The notes under the pieces were generated by a model. The model saw only the letters and a list, made by a program, of their open reading frames with translations. It did not search any database and was not told the DNA's origin. Both the position numbers and the translations under genes were made by a program. From assembly GCA_022712835.1 (NCBI GenBank), contig JAFLJU010000194.1, positions 1 through 18,551 of the forward strand: 18,551 nt of DNA, written 5' to 3'. Each line of letters starts with the position of its first letter. Within the stretch, counting starts at the first letter, position 1. This DNA comes from Desulfobacteraceae bacterium (GTDB lineage: Bacteria; Desulfobacterota; Desulfobacteria; Desulfobacterales; Desulfobacteraceae). Shown here one piece after another: positions 7,205 through 14,907 of this stretch.

Positions 7205-7242
7205 AAAAGAGAGGCCAGGTCATCTCACCTGGCCTCTCTTTT
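7205..7242. terminator. Bidirectional intrinsic terminator between usp and peroxiredoxin genes
   Basis: A perfect 16-base-pair inverted repeat pairs AAAAGAGAGGCCAGGT (7205-7220) with its complement (7227-7242) around the six-base loop CATCTC. The A-tract on one side and T-tract on the other let it end transcripts from the plus-strand usp gene and from the convergent minus-strand peroxiredoxin gene. Confidence 0.9.
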
Positions 7243-7275
7243 GCTCGCTAAAAATCCTGACGTTTCTTAGGAATA

Positions 7276-7857
7276 TTATTTAAAAAACTCTTCCAATCCA
7301 TCTTTTGTGGGTTTCATGGATTTGTCACCCTGATTCCAATTGGCAGGGCAGACTTCACCGTATTTTTCAGTAAATTGCAAGGCATCCACCATGCGAAGCG
7401 TTTCAGATACATTTCGTCCAAGGGGGAGATCGTTGACCACCTGATGTCGAACCACATGATCTTTGTCCAGAAGGAAAAGCCCCCTGTAGGCAATGCCCGC
7501 CCCTTCAACCAGTACATCGTAATCCCTGGAAATGGTCTTGTTTAAATCCGATACGATGGGGTAGGCTACCCCTTGAATTCCTCCCTTGGACTTGGGTATG
7601 TTTAACCATGCCAGATGGGAGAAATGAGAATCAATGCTGACACCGATAACCTTTACATTCCTTCGTTCAAATTCATCCAACTTATCACTGAATGCATGGA
7701 GCTCAGTGGGGCAAACGAAGGTAAAATCAAGGGGATAGAAAAAGAGCACCACATATTGTCCTTTGAATTGGGAAAGGGTAAAATCTCCAAGGATCTGGTC
7801 TTTTTCTACTGCCGTTGCCGTAAAATCCGGTGCATTTTTTCCAACCAATACACTCAT
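7276..7857 (-). CDS. 2-Cys peroxiredoxin (AhpC/Prx1 type)
   Basis: This is a thiol peroxidase of 193 residues that reduces hydrogen peroxide and organic peroxides. The peroxidatic cysteine is in FYPLDFTFVCPTE (Cys49) and the resolving cysteine in GEVCPANW (Cys170), the arrangement of typical dimeric 2-Cys enzymes. Two ATG codons stand in tandem at 7860 and 7857 (minus strand). AAGGAG lies only three bases before the first, so the second gives better spacing and is used here; the alternative adds one residue. There is no ahpF or thioredoxin reductase next to it, so the reductant is unknown. It is transcribed alone, towards the bidirectional terminator. In an anaerobic sulfate reducer it would serve oxygen defence. 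Confidence 0.95.
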   Translation of the reverse strand: MSVLVGKNAPDFTATAVEKDQILGDFTLSQFKGQYVVLFFYPLDFTFVCPTELHAFSDKLDEFERRNVKVIGVSIDSHFSHLAWLNIPKSKGGIQGVAYPIVSDLNKTISRDYDVLVEGAGIAYRGLFLLDKDHVVRHQVVNDLPLGRNVSETLRMVDALQFTEKYGEVCPANWNQGDKSMKPTKDGLEEFFK

Positions 7858-7860
7858 CAT

Positions 7861-8187
7861 AGACTCCTTTTATTTAAAATTTTGTAATATCATTATTAGG
7901 CCGCTGGTCTATATTCCTTTCAGGTTCTTATTAAGACCTTATCAAGAGCCATTCCATGGTGAAACTATATCCGATTTATCTTTTAACTACCTTTATCTAT
8001 AGATTTTTTTTGTCGTGTTCTCATTTATGGTAGGGCTTTTTTTTACTGGGTGGCGAGACATATATGTCCCAGTGTTTTGGGACAGTCCAGAGGGGAGGGG
8101 CAACTCATGAGACATTAATGTTCGGGTTGAGATTTAATGTGGTTGTGATAAAAGAAAAGAAAAACTATTGATAAAAGGAGGTATAAT
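7861..8187. other. Divergent intergenic region between peroxiredoxin and UPF0173 genes
   Basis: This 327-base region holds the promoters of two divergent genes. No coding frame in it looks real. It contains the ribosome-binding site AAGGAG of the peroxiredoxin gene on the minus strand (near 7863-7869), AAGGAGG for the gene at 8188, long T runs around 8001-8042, and a pair of overlapping palindromes described separately. No promoter with both hexamers near consensus was found on either strand. Confidence 0.5.
8057..8084. repeat. Overlapping palindromes, probable operator
   Basis: GACATATATGTC (8057-8068) is a perfect 12-base palindrome. It shares TGTC with a second inverted repeat, TGTCCCA-N6-TGGGACA (8065-8084), with perfect seven-base arms. 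There is no T run directly after it and the symmetry suits a dimeric protein, so it looks more like a regulator binding site than a terminator. It lies about 104 bases before the UPF0173 start and about 200 bases before the peroxiredoxin start. The regulator is unknown. Confidence 0.5.
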
Positions 8188-8865
8188 ATGAAATTAAGAT
8201 ATTTTTCCCATTCTGCCTTTCAGGTCACAACAGAAACAGGGCAACGTATTCTCATTGATCCGTTTTTGGATGGCAACCCCACATCCCCTGTGGGGGCGGA
8301 GGATGTTCACGCCGATTTTATTTTGTTAACCCATGGTCACGGTGATCATCTGGGGGATACACTGGCCATTGCAAAACGGTGTAATTCATTGTGTATTTGT
8401 GAGAATGAGCTGGCCAATTATATTTCATCCAAGGGGGGTGCCGTCCATAATATGCACATCGGGGGAGCCCATGATTTTGATTTCGGTCGGGTAAAATTAA
8501 CCCAGGCACTTCATGGATCCACAACTGCCGATAATGAATGTCACGGATCGGCCACAGGGATTCTTCTCTATATCGAGGACAAGATCATCTATCACATGGG
8601 GGATACCGGCCTTTTTTCCGATCTAAAGCTCATTGGACAGATGAATAAAATTGATGTATTACTGGCACCCATTGGAGATAATTTTACCATGGGGATTGAT
8701 GATGCCGTAAAAGCTTGTGAGTTTGTGAATCCTAGGATGGTTATTCCCATTCATTACAATACATTTCCGGTGATTGAAGTGGATCCTAAAAATTTTAAAC
8801 AAAAGGTGGAAGCCAAAGGGGTTTCCTGCCAGGTCTTGGAATTTGGCCAGGAAATAACCGTATAG
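8188..8865 (+). CDS. UPF0173 family metal-dependent hydrolase (metallo-beta-lactamase fold)
   Basis: This is a 225-residue cytoplasmic protein of the metallo-beta-lactamase superfamily, in the group named UPF0173 and related to UlaG. The metal-binding motif HxHxDH is THGHGDHLGD, with His49, His51, Asp53 and His54; His109, Asp139 (YHMGDTG) and His189 (PIHYNT) complete the set for two metal ions. The N-terminus MKLRYFSHSAFQV and LIDPFLDGNP are group hallmarks. AAGGAGG about six bases before ATG 8188 is a strong ribosome-binding site. The substrate is unknown for this family. An ArsR-type regulator gene follows 42 bases downstream on the same strand, probably in one transcript. Confidence 0.92.
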   Translation: MKLRYFSHSAFQVTTETGQRILIDPFLDGNPTSPVGAEDVHADFILLTHGHGDHLGDTLAIAKRCNSLCICENELANYISSKGGAVHNMHIGGAHDFDFGRVKLTQALHGSTTADNECHGSATGILLYIEDKIIYHMGDTGLFSDLKLIGQMNKIDVLLAPIGDNFTMGIDDAVKACEFVNPRMVIPIHYNTFPVIEVDPKNFKQKVEAKGVSCQVLEFGQEITV

Positions 8866-8907
8866 GCGCTGATTTTACCCCTCTCCCAAGGCAAATGAGA
8901 TACGAAC

Positions 8908-9819
8908 ATGGAAATTATCAAACAGTTTAAGGCGCTTTCAGACCCCACACGGCTTCGGTTATTGAACATTCTTAATCATTATGAACTTAATGTGAATGAG
9001 ATTGTTTCCATTGTTGACATGATTCAGTCCGGGGTTTCCCGGCATTTGAAAATTTTGTTGGAAGCGGGTTTGTTGGTATTGCGCAAGGATGGTAGTTTTA
9101 TCTATTATTCTGCCAACAAGACCCAGGAAACCTTCTCATTGATTAATTTGGCCTGTGGCCGCATTGAAAAAGAGACCCTCTGCGTCCTAGATCTTGAACA
9201 GGCGAAACAAAGCATTACCATTCGAAAAAACCGCGCCAAGCGTTTTTTTAGAACCGTTGCCCCCCAATGGGATCGGTTAAAAAAAGAAGTTTTGGGAACC
9301 CTTGATTTAAACGGGATACTCAAACAAATGGCCCTGGCAGGTACTCGGATGGCAGATCTTGGTTGCGGAACCGGGGAAATGTTGGGCCGGCTGTACTGTG
9401 AGAATAAAAAGGTTCTCATAGGAGTTGACAGCTCTCCTGAAATGCTGGCACAGGCCCGGATAAAATTGCCCAGTCTCAATGCCATTGAGCTGCGTTTGGG
9501 AGAGCTTGAAAATCTTCCCATGAAAGACCAGGAAGTTGACACCGTGATCATGAGCATGGTGCTTTACCATATTTTTGAACCTGAAAAATCCATCCATGAA
9601 GTGTTCCGGGTGCTTAAACCCGGGGGAATATTTTTGCTGGCAGATTTTGAGAAACATGACCAAGAGCATATCAAGGAAATCATTGGGGGGGCCTGGTTGG
9701 GATTTGAAAAACAGCAGATTGAATCCTGGCTTTTGACAGCTGGGTTTTCCCTAAAAACCTTTAACCGGTATGAAGTTGAAAAAGGGTTGTGTATTAATCT
9801 TTATATGGTAGAAAAATAA
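8908..9819 (+). CDS. ArsR-type HTH regulator fused to SAM-dependent methyltransferase domain
   Basis: This 303-residue protein has an N-terminal winged-helix ArsR domain (about 1-95) with KALSDPTRLRLLNIL and the recognition segment SGVSRHLKILLEAGLL. A class-I methyltransferase fold (about 140-290) follows, with motif I ADLGCGTG (149-156), an acidic end of strand 2 in GVDSSPEM, and the post-I/motif III region VLKPGGIFLLADF. ArsR proteins with such a domain are known, including SahR-type regulators that sense S-adenosylhomocysteine and control methionine/SAM recycling in proteobacteria; whether this is one cannot be decided, since no ahcY or metK gene is nearby. No CxC metal site is seen in the HTH part, which argues against arsenic or metal sensing. 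It follows the UPF0173 gene by 42 bases. Confidence 0.88.
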   Translation: MEIIKQFKALSDPTRLRLLNILNHYELNVNEIVSIVDMIQSGVSRHLKILLEAGLLVLRKDGSFIYYSANKTQETFSLINLACGRIEKETLCVLDLEQAKQSITIRKNRAKRFFRTVAPQWDRLKKEVLGTLDLNGILKQMALAGTRMADLGCGTGEMLGRLYCENKKVLIGVDSSPEMLAQARIKLPSLNAIELRLGELENLPMKDQEVDTVIMSMVLYHIFEPEKSIHEVFRVLKPGGIFLLADFEKHDQEHIKEIIGGAWLGFEKQQIESWLLTAGFSLKTFNRYEVEKGLCINLYMVEK

Positions 9820-9822
9820 ATC

Positions 9823-9848
9823 ATATCCCTAAGGATGTCGGTTTTTTT
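9823..9848 (+). terminator. Possible weak terminator after the ArsR-methyltransferase gene
   Basis: A short six-pair hairpin, ATATCC (9823-9828) with GGATGT (9833-9838, one G-T pair), is followed by CGG and seven T residues. The stem is weak, so termination may be incomplete. Confidence 0.3.
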
Positions 9849-9912
9849 ATTGAATTTTATTTTGAAATAGGCATATGCATGCCCTTTATTTTTGATCTTT
9901 AAAGGAGGAATT

Positions 9913-11334
9913 ATGATTGTTCCAGTAATCCTGGCAGGTGGGGCAGGTACAAGGCTGTGGCCCCTTTCGAGAGCTTTGTTTCCCAAACAGCTGATTGACC
10001 TTTATAATGATAAAACCATGTTGCAAAATACGCTTTTACGGCTTGACAGCATTGAGGAAATGGCACCCTCTGTGGTGGTCTGCAATGAGGCCCATCGGTT
10101 TATGACCGCCGAGCAATTGCAACAAATCGGCCACGTCCCCCACTCCATTATTTTGGAGCCCGTGGGGAGAAATACCGCCCCTGCCATTGCCCTGGCTGCC
10201 ATAAAATTGCTTGAAAAAGAAAACGACCCTGTCATGCTGGTGCTGCCAGCCGATCATGTGATTGAAAATGTCAGTCACTTCCATGAAAAAATAGCCCAGG
10301 GTCGTGAATTGGCGGAAAAAGGATTTTTAATCACCTTTGGGATTGTTCCGGTATCCCCTGAAACCGGGTATGGATATATTAAAAAAGGTCAGGGGATGGA
10401 TGATCTGCCCCAGGTCTGTAAAATTGAATGTTTTGTTGAAAAACCGGATCAACAGCGTGCCCGGGATTATATTCTATCAAATGAATACTGCTGGAATTCG
10501 GGAATGTTTATGTTCAAGGCCTCTTCGATCATTGACGAACTTGCACAATATGCGCCTGATATGCTGACACTTTGTCGGCAGGTGATGGCGGCTGGAACAC
10601 AGGATCTTGACTTTTTAAGGATTGATAGAAAACTTTTTGAAACCCTGGCCCCGGACTCCATTGACTATGCGGTGATGGAAAAAACCGACAAGGGGGTGAT
10701 GATTTCCCTGGATGCTGGTTGGAATGATCTGGGGTCCTTTGATGCCCTGTGGCAGACCGGTGCCAAGGATGGAAACTGCAATGTGATAACGGGGGATGTT
10801 TTAACCCAGGATGTCAATGATTCCTATATCCATGCAGAAAGTAGGCTTGTTGCTGCCGTGGGTCTTGAGAAGTTTGTCATTGTTGAAACTTCGGATGCTA
10901 TTCTGGTTTCCCCCAGGGATCGGGTTCAGGATGTTAAAAAAATTGTTCTTCAGCTCAAAGCTAAAAAAAGAGAGGAGTCCGTTACCCATAGAAGGGTTTA
11001 TAGGCCTTGGGGCAATTATGAGAGCATTGATTCTTCCCTCCGGTATCAGGTAAAGCGGATCACGGTCAAACCAGGTGCCAAGCTTTCTTTGCAAAAACAT
11101 TACCACCGTGCGGAACACTGGACCGTGGTTTCAGGTACGGCAATCGTAACAAAGGGGGATCAGGAAATGTTGCTCCAGGAAAATGAATCAACCTATATCT
11201 CTCTTGGTACGGTGCACCGGTTGGAAAACCCCGGAACGATTCCCCTGGAATTAATTGAGGTACAGTCAGGTTCTTATCTGGGAGAAGATGATATTGTCAG
11301 ACTTGATGATGTGTATGGCAGGAAAGAAGATTAA
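9913..11334 (+). CDS. manC: Mannose-1-phosphate guanylyltransferase / mannose-6-phosphate isomerase
   Basis: This bifunctional enzyme (ManC/AlgA/CpsB type) converts mannose-1-phosphate and GTP into GDP-mannose, and usually also interconverts fructose-6-phosphate and mannose-6-phosphate. The product has 473 residues from ATG 9913, chosen because AAAGGAGG at 9901-9908 is ideally placed; an ATG at 9892 lies upstream of that site. The nucleotidyltransferase signature GGAGTRLWPLSR is at residues 9-20, with lysine in FPKQL just after, and FVEKP at 174-178. The C-terminal cupin (isomerase) domain starts at RPWGNYE (364) and has QKHYHRAEHW (394-403). GDP-mannose feeds exopolysaccharide, LPS or protein glycans. 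No other polysaccharide gene is adjacent, but the PEP-CTERM gene lies a few kilobases upstream. Confidence 0.95.
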   Translation: MIVPVILAGGAGTRLWPLSRALFPKQLIDLYNDKTMLQNTLLRLDSIEEMAPSVVVCNEAHRFMTAEQLQQIGHVPHSIILEPVGRNTAPAIALAAIKLLEKENDPVMLVLPADHVIENVSHFHEKIAQGRELAEKGFLITFGIVPVSPETGYGYIKKGQGMDDLPQVCKIECFVEKPDQQRARDYILSNEYCWNSGMFMFKASSIIDELAQYAPDMLTLCRQVMAAGTQDLDFLRIDRKLFETLAPDSIDYAVMEKTDKGVMISLDAGWNDLGSFDALWQTGAKDGNCNVITGDVLTQDVNDSYIHAESRLVAAVGLEKFVIVETSDAILVSPRDRVQDVKKIVLQLKAKKREESVTHRRVYRPWGNYESIDSSLRYQVKRITVKPGAKLSLQKHYHRAEHWTVVSGTAIVTKGDQEMLLQENESTYISLGTVHRLENPGTIPLELIEVQSGSYLGEDDIVRLDDVYGRKED

Positions 11335-11340
11335 GCGCCT

Positions 11341-11841
11341 TTAGGAAAGATCGGTATAATCGCCCCTATCGATTTTAATTTGCTCCACTTTAACAAGTGT
11401 TGTCAGGTGGGTGAGTATTTTTTCCAGTTGCGGATCGGAGGTTGGCGACTGATCCAGTTCTTTCCGGAGGTGGCGGTTTTTTTCGGATAGATCTTCAAGG
11501 AGCGCGTGGGCCTGCTTTAAGGTGTTATCCGGGTTGGAAAGCATGGAAGCGTAGGTGTCCAAAAGATCAATGGATGCATTGATCTTTTCGGCAATGGGGT
11601 TCCCTTGGGGGGGGGCTTGGTCCGACAGATTGATTGTTTGGGCTTTGTATGCGCCTTCAAGTTCGGGCAGCCCCTGGGATGTCGGTGTTAAATCTGCTTC
11701 CCCGGACAGGGAACCAATTTGTTCCGACAGTATTTTTCCAAAAAGCTCCCTTGTTCCGGAAGAAAGCGTTCCCTTGCCGGAAGTTAGGGTGTTTCTGGAG
11801 ATTTCTTGAAGTTGTGATGGCTTTGCCGGGATTTCTTTCAT
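11341..11841 (-). CDS. Unrecognised helical protein, possibly cytoplasmic
   Basis: This is a 166-residue protein without a signal peptide, membrane segment or cysteine. The N-terminal half (1-80) is rich in Ser, Gly, Pro, Thr and Gln and probably disordered, apart from a helix near RELFGKILSEQIG (about 31-43). The C-terminal half (about 82-158) is strongly helical, with leucine spacing that suggests a coiled coil: IDLLDTYASMLSN and HALLEDLSEKNRHLRKEL. I do not recognise the family. The disordered-then-helical layout resembles accessory proteins of the flagellar/secretion type, but no such gene is near and this is only an impression. Its stop lies six bases from the end of convergent manC, with no terminator between them. 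The ribosome-binding site AAGAGAA is weak. It is divergent from the yqgE gene, 132 bases away. Confidence 0.65.
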   Translation of the reverse strand: MKEIPAKPSQLQEISRNTLTSGKGTLSSGTRELFGKILSEQIGSLSGEADLTPTSQGLPELEGAYKAQTINLSDQAPPQGNPIAEKINASIDLLDTYASMLSNPDNTLKQAHALLEDLSEKNRHLRKELDQSPTSDPQLEKILTHLTTLVKVEQIKIDRGDYTDLS

Positions 11842-11973
11842 AAATTGGTTCTCTTAGAATAAAGGTATTGTAATAAAAGTATTGCAAATCAATTAAAAAT
11901 ATTTAAGATTATCCATTTAACTGATATACGTGTACAGGAATTGGAATGTCAAGATTAAATACGGAGCAGGTCT

Positions 11974-12504
11974 ATGGGTGATGAACTTTCTGATAGTGTA
12001 AAAGGCAAATTTCTTCTGGCAATGCCGGGACTTCCGGATCCTAATTTTTCCCAGACAGTGACCTGCATGTGTGAACACAATGAATCTGGTGCACTTGGAT
12101 TTATTGTCAACAAAGTTCATCCTCTGCTGACAGGCCGGGAATTGTTTGAAGATTTGAACATCGAGTGTAATGCCAGCGTGGATAAACTCAATATCTACCT
12201 GGGGGGGCCTGTTCAGCCCAGCGGTGTTTTTGTTCTCCATGGAGATCCTTTTACCTGGAATGAAAGCCTCAGGGTCACGGACTGGCTTTGTCTTAGCAAT
12301 TCCCGGGATATCCTGGAAGCCATTGCGGTTCAGGAAGGGCCCCAGGATTTTATGATACTTTTGGGGTGTGCCGGCTGGGGGCCTTTGCAGCTTGAAAATG
12401 AACTTCATGACAGTGCATGGCTTACCTGCGACCTGTCCTCTGACCTTTTGTTTTCAGCTAATCCGGATATCAAATATGACCGCGCAATGATGCTGATCTA
12501 TTGA
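11974..12504 (+). CDS. YqgE/AlgH family protein (UPF0301)
   Basis: This is a 176-residue protein of the YqgE/AlgH family, typically 180-190 residues. Family landmarks are KGKFLLAMPGLPDPNFSQTV near the N-terminus, GALGFIVNKV (39-48), YLGGPVQPSGVFVLH (75-89) and LGCAGWGPLQLENEL in the C-terminal half, then the typical ending YDRAMMLI. The biochemical role is unknown; the AlgH name stems from an old link to alginate regulation in Pseudomonas and does not prove a role in transcription. ATG 11974 has GGAG at 11963-11966. The dynamin-like gene starts at or just after its stop codon, suggesting co-expression. Confidence 0.93.
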   Translation: MGDELSDSVKGKFLLAMPGLPDPNFSQTVTCMCEHNESGALGFIVNKVHPLLTGRELFEDLNIECNASVDKLNIYLGGPVQPSGVFVLHGDPFTWNESLRVTDWLCLSNSRDILEAIAVQEGPQDFMILLGCAGWGPLQLENELHDSAWLTCDLSSDLLFSANPDIKYDRAMMLIY

Positions 12505-12518
12505 TTCTTAACTCTATT

Positions 12519-14804
12519 ATGACAACAATAACCTCCACTTCACAGACCCCAGACCCACAGACCCCCTCTTCACAGGCACCTTCTACACAGGAAATTGGCG
12601 CCATTGTCAAACAGACCCTGAGTGTCATTGACATGATGGAAGATATCTCCCCGGGTGATACCTCATTTCTGGATGTTTATAGAAAAAACTGCCATCAAAT
12701 CCCAGAGGCGATTCAGTCCGGTTTGATCCGGATTGCGGTGGTGGGGGTCATTAAATCCGGAAAAAGCACCTTTATCAATTCCTTGACCGGCAAAGAACTG
12801 GTAAAAAGAGGGGCTGGCGTTGTGACCTCAATCACCACACGGATCCGGAAGGGGAAAAAAAATGAAGCGGTTCTGGTGATGAAATCCTGGGATGAGGTTA
12901 ACGCCATTGTCCGGAAATCATTGGAACTGTTTCCCGATGATGGTTCTGGGGGTAATCTCATTGAGGGATTTGATCTGAGGCGCAAAAACGACCGGGCCTA
13001 TCTGGGAAATGTTTATGACACCTTGGTCAAAGAATTTCCCGTCACAAGTGCTGGCATAAGGCCCGAAACAATTTTGATCCGGAATGCCCTTGAAGGATAT
13101 GAGGCGTGTAAGGATATCGTTGGGGCGGACCAGGGGAAAATTTCATTTTCTGGTAAATCTTTTGAACAACACAAAGCCTTTACCTCCAACCCGGCCATGG
13201 CCTTTTATGTCAAAGATGTTTGTCTGGATGTTTTTGGAAAACTCATTGACCCCAATATAGAAATAGCAGATTGCCAGGGGACTGACTCCACGGATCCCGC
13301 CCAGCTGAGTCAGGTTGTCACCTATATGGAATCAGCCAACCTTATCATTTATTGCATCAGTTCCAGAATCGGCCTCAGGCAATCGGATATGGCGTTCTTA
13401 AAAATTATCAAACGGCTGGGGTTGATTGATAATATCTTGTTTGTGAACAATTGCGATTTAACAGAACACGAGAACCTTGCGGATCTTGTTCAGATAGAAT
13501 CAAAGATCCTATCTGAACTGGAACTTTTTGTTCCTGATCCCAGGCTTTATTCATTCTCTGCTTTACATACCCTATTTCAGGCTATGGGGCCCCGCTTGTC
13601 CCAAAGGGATGGCAAACGCCTAAAATTATGGCTCGAAGACAAGAAAATGATCGGGTATTGCAATGACAATTGTCATGCCTTCCATCAAACCCTGGATCAT
13701 CTGCTGGAAAGAAAACGTTATGATCTGCTCTTATCCAATCATTTGGAACGAATCAGAATGATGGCTGGCGAGCTTGCTAAAAAGGCGGATCTCTTTGACG
13801 GCCTGCTATGTTCTGACATGGATGGAGAGAAAAAAAACAGGGTTCACTTAAAGGAAATCAGTGAAAATGCCTCCCGCCTTAAGTCCATTGTGGACAACTC
13901 CATAGAAGGGGCGGTGTCGGGCCTTACGCAAGAGATTCAATTAAATTTGAAAAAAGCCTTTGCCAGGGATTCAATCAATATTGGCAGAAAGGTGCAGGAT
14001 TTTATCGGGCAGACACCTATGGATGCGGCCCCCTATCGATCCCAGATTAAGGATGGTGGGGCCAAAAAGATATTGTACCTGATGTTTCAGGATTTTAAAC
14101 GGAAAATTGATTTGTTTGCCCTGGAACAGATTTTGCCGGAACTAAAATCAGTGATCACCACCCAGGAAACCAGGATTTCTGCTTATTTCCAATCCTTGCT
14201 CAATTCCTATCAGATTGATTTTTTAAAGTTGGGCAACCCAATGGAACAGGAAACGCAAATTTTTTCCAAGCAATTGATTCAAAAAGATCCCGGGTCCATA
14301 AAAGCTACGGATATTAAGGGAATTAAAAAAATTTTGGGGCTCACGCTTCCTGAAACCATCTTTACGGCACGCTATACCCAAAAAATGAGGGCAAATGCTA
14401 TGACGGGTCTGGGGGTTCAATCCATTGTTCAGTTTATTTCCTGTCTTCTGGACAAACATATGTGTTTTTCATTCACGCCTGGATTTGACAGGGCTGCCCA
14501 AAGGATTAAAAAACAAACGCTTGTATCCATTCAACATCAGATAGCGCAATACCATGATCAATTGACCACCCTGTATTTCATACCGCTGATTGATGCGGTC
14601 ACCCGGGATTTTACGGATAAAATCCACCAGCGGTTTACCCTGTATGAGTCCTTAAATGACGATATGGAGGTTCTTTTCTCCTTGAAGCAAAACGAAAAAA
14701 AGGACCAACAGGAAAAAATTCGCATTCTGAAAGATAAAATTGGCCTTATTCTCAGTGGGTTGAACACCTGCTCTGGGAAGTCTCAAAATCAGATTATCAA
14801 ATAA
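12519..14804 (+). CDS. Dynamin-like GTPase
   Basis: This is a 761-residue protein with an N-terminal dynamin-family GTPase domain (about 65-350) and a long, mostly helical remainder. The P-loop is GVIKSGKST (76-84), the G2 threonine is likely in VVTSITTRI, G3 is DCQGT (Asp251), and the G4 position reads NNCD (310-313) where T/NKxD is usual. The first 20-25 residues are a low-complexity Thr/Ser/Pro/Gln stretch. No clear transmembrane segment is visible, so membrane contact, if any, would be through amphipathic parts. The end has a charged helix, KQNEKKDQQEKIRILKDKI. ATG 12519 is used; TTG 12501, overlapping the yqgE stop, is an alternative, and neither has a good ribosome-binding site, so coupling to yqgE is likely. 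Bacterial dynamin-like proteins remodel membranes or help in stress and division; the role here is unknown. Confidence 0.85.
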   Translation: MTTITSTSQTPDPQTPSSQAPSTQEIGAIVKQTLSVIDMMEDISPGDTSFLDVYRKNCHQIPEAIQSGLIRIAVVGVIKSGKSTFINSLTGKELVKRGAGVVTSITTRIRKGKKNEAVLVMKSWDEVNAIVRKSLELFPDDGSGGNLIEGFDLRRKNDRAYLGNVYDTLVKEFPVTSAGIRPETILIRNALEGYEACKDIVGADQGKISFSGKSFEQHKAFTSNPAMAFYVKDVCLDVFGKLIDPNIEIADCQGTDSTDPAQLSQVVTYMESANLIIYCISSRIGLRQSDMAFLKIIKRLGLIDNILFVNNCDLTEHENLADLVQIESKILSELELFVPDPRLYSFSALHTLFQAMGPRLSQRDGKRLKLWLEDKKMIGYCNDNCHAFHQTLDHLLERKRYDLLLSNHLERIRMMAGELAKKADLFDGLLCSDMDGEKKNRVHLKEISENASRLKSIVDNSIEGAVSGLTQEIQLNLKKAFARDSINIGRKVQDFIGQTPMDAAPYRSQIKDGGAKKILYLMFQDFKRKIDLFALEQILPELKSVITTQETRISAYFQSLLNSYQIDFLKLGNPMEQETQIFSKQLIQKDPGSIKATDIKGIKKILGLTLPETIFTARYTQKMRANAMTGLGVQSIVQFISCLLDKHMCFSFTPGFDRAAQRIKKQTLVSIQHQIAQYHDQLTTLYFIPLIDAVTRDFTDKIHQRFTLYESLNDDMEVLFSLKQNEKKDQQEKIRILKDKIGLILSGLNTCSGKSQNQIIK

Positions 14805-14866
14805 CTATTGAATTTTTATCCAGCTATGATATGAGAAGTCTATTGATTTCCCCCCATTGTGTCCAT

Positions 14867-14876
14867 TTGTGCACAA
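14867..14876. repeat. Ten-base perfect palindrome upstream of the tandem-repeat protein gene
   Basis: TTGTGCACAA is a perfect palindrome 32 bases before ATG 14908, preceded by a related TTGTG at about 14857. It could be an operator, but ten-base palindromes occur by chance and no promoter elements could be matched to it. Confidence 0.25.
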
Positions 14877-14907
14877 TTTTAAGGTTCGTCTTTTTCAGGA
14901 ATGAAAA

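Noticed and set aside
9105..9669. Minus-strand frames within the ArsR-methyltransferase gene
   Set aside because: They overlap a gene with clear domains and show no family features.
9870..9883. GGCAT-ATGC-ATGCC hairpin before manC, or sigma-54 site there
   Set aside because: The stem has only five pairs, and the GG-GC spacing is one base short for sigma-54.
12540..12600. CACAG-rich repeats at the start of the dynamin-like gene as a regulatory or CRISPR-like repeat
   Set aside because: They are irregular, short and in frame; they simply encode the Thr/Ser/Pro/Gln-rich N-terminus.
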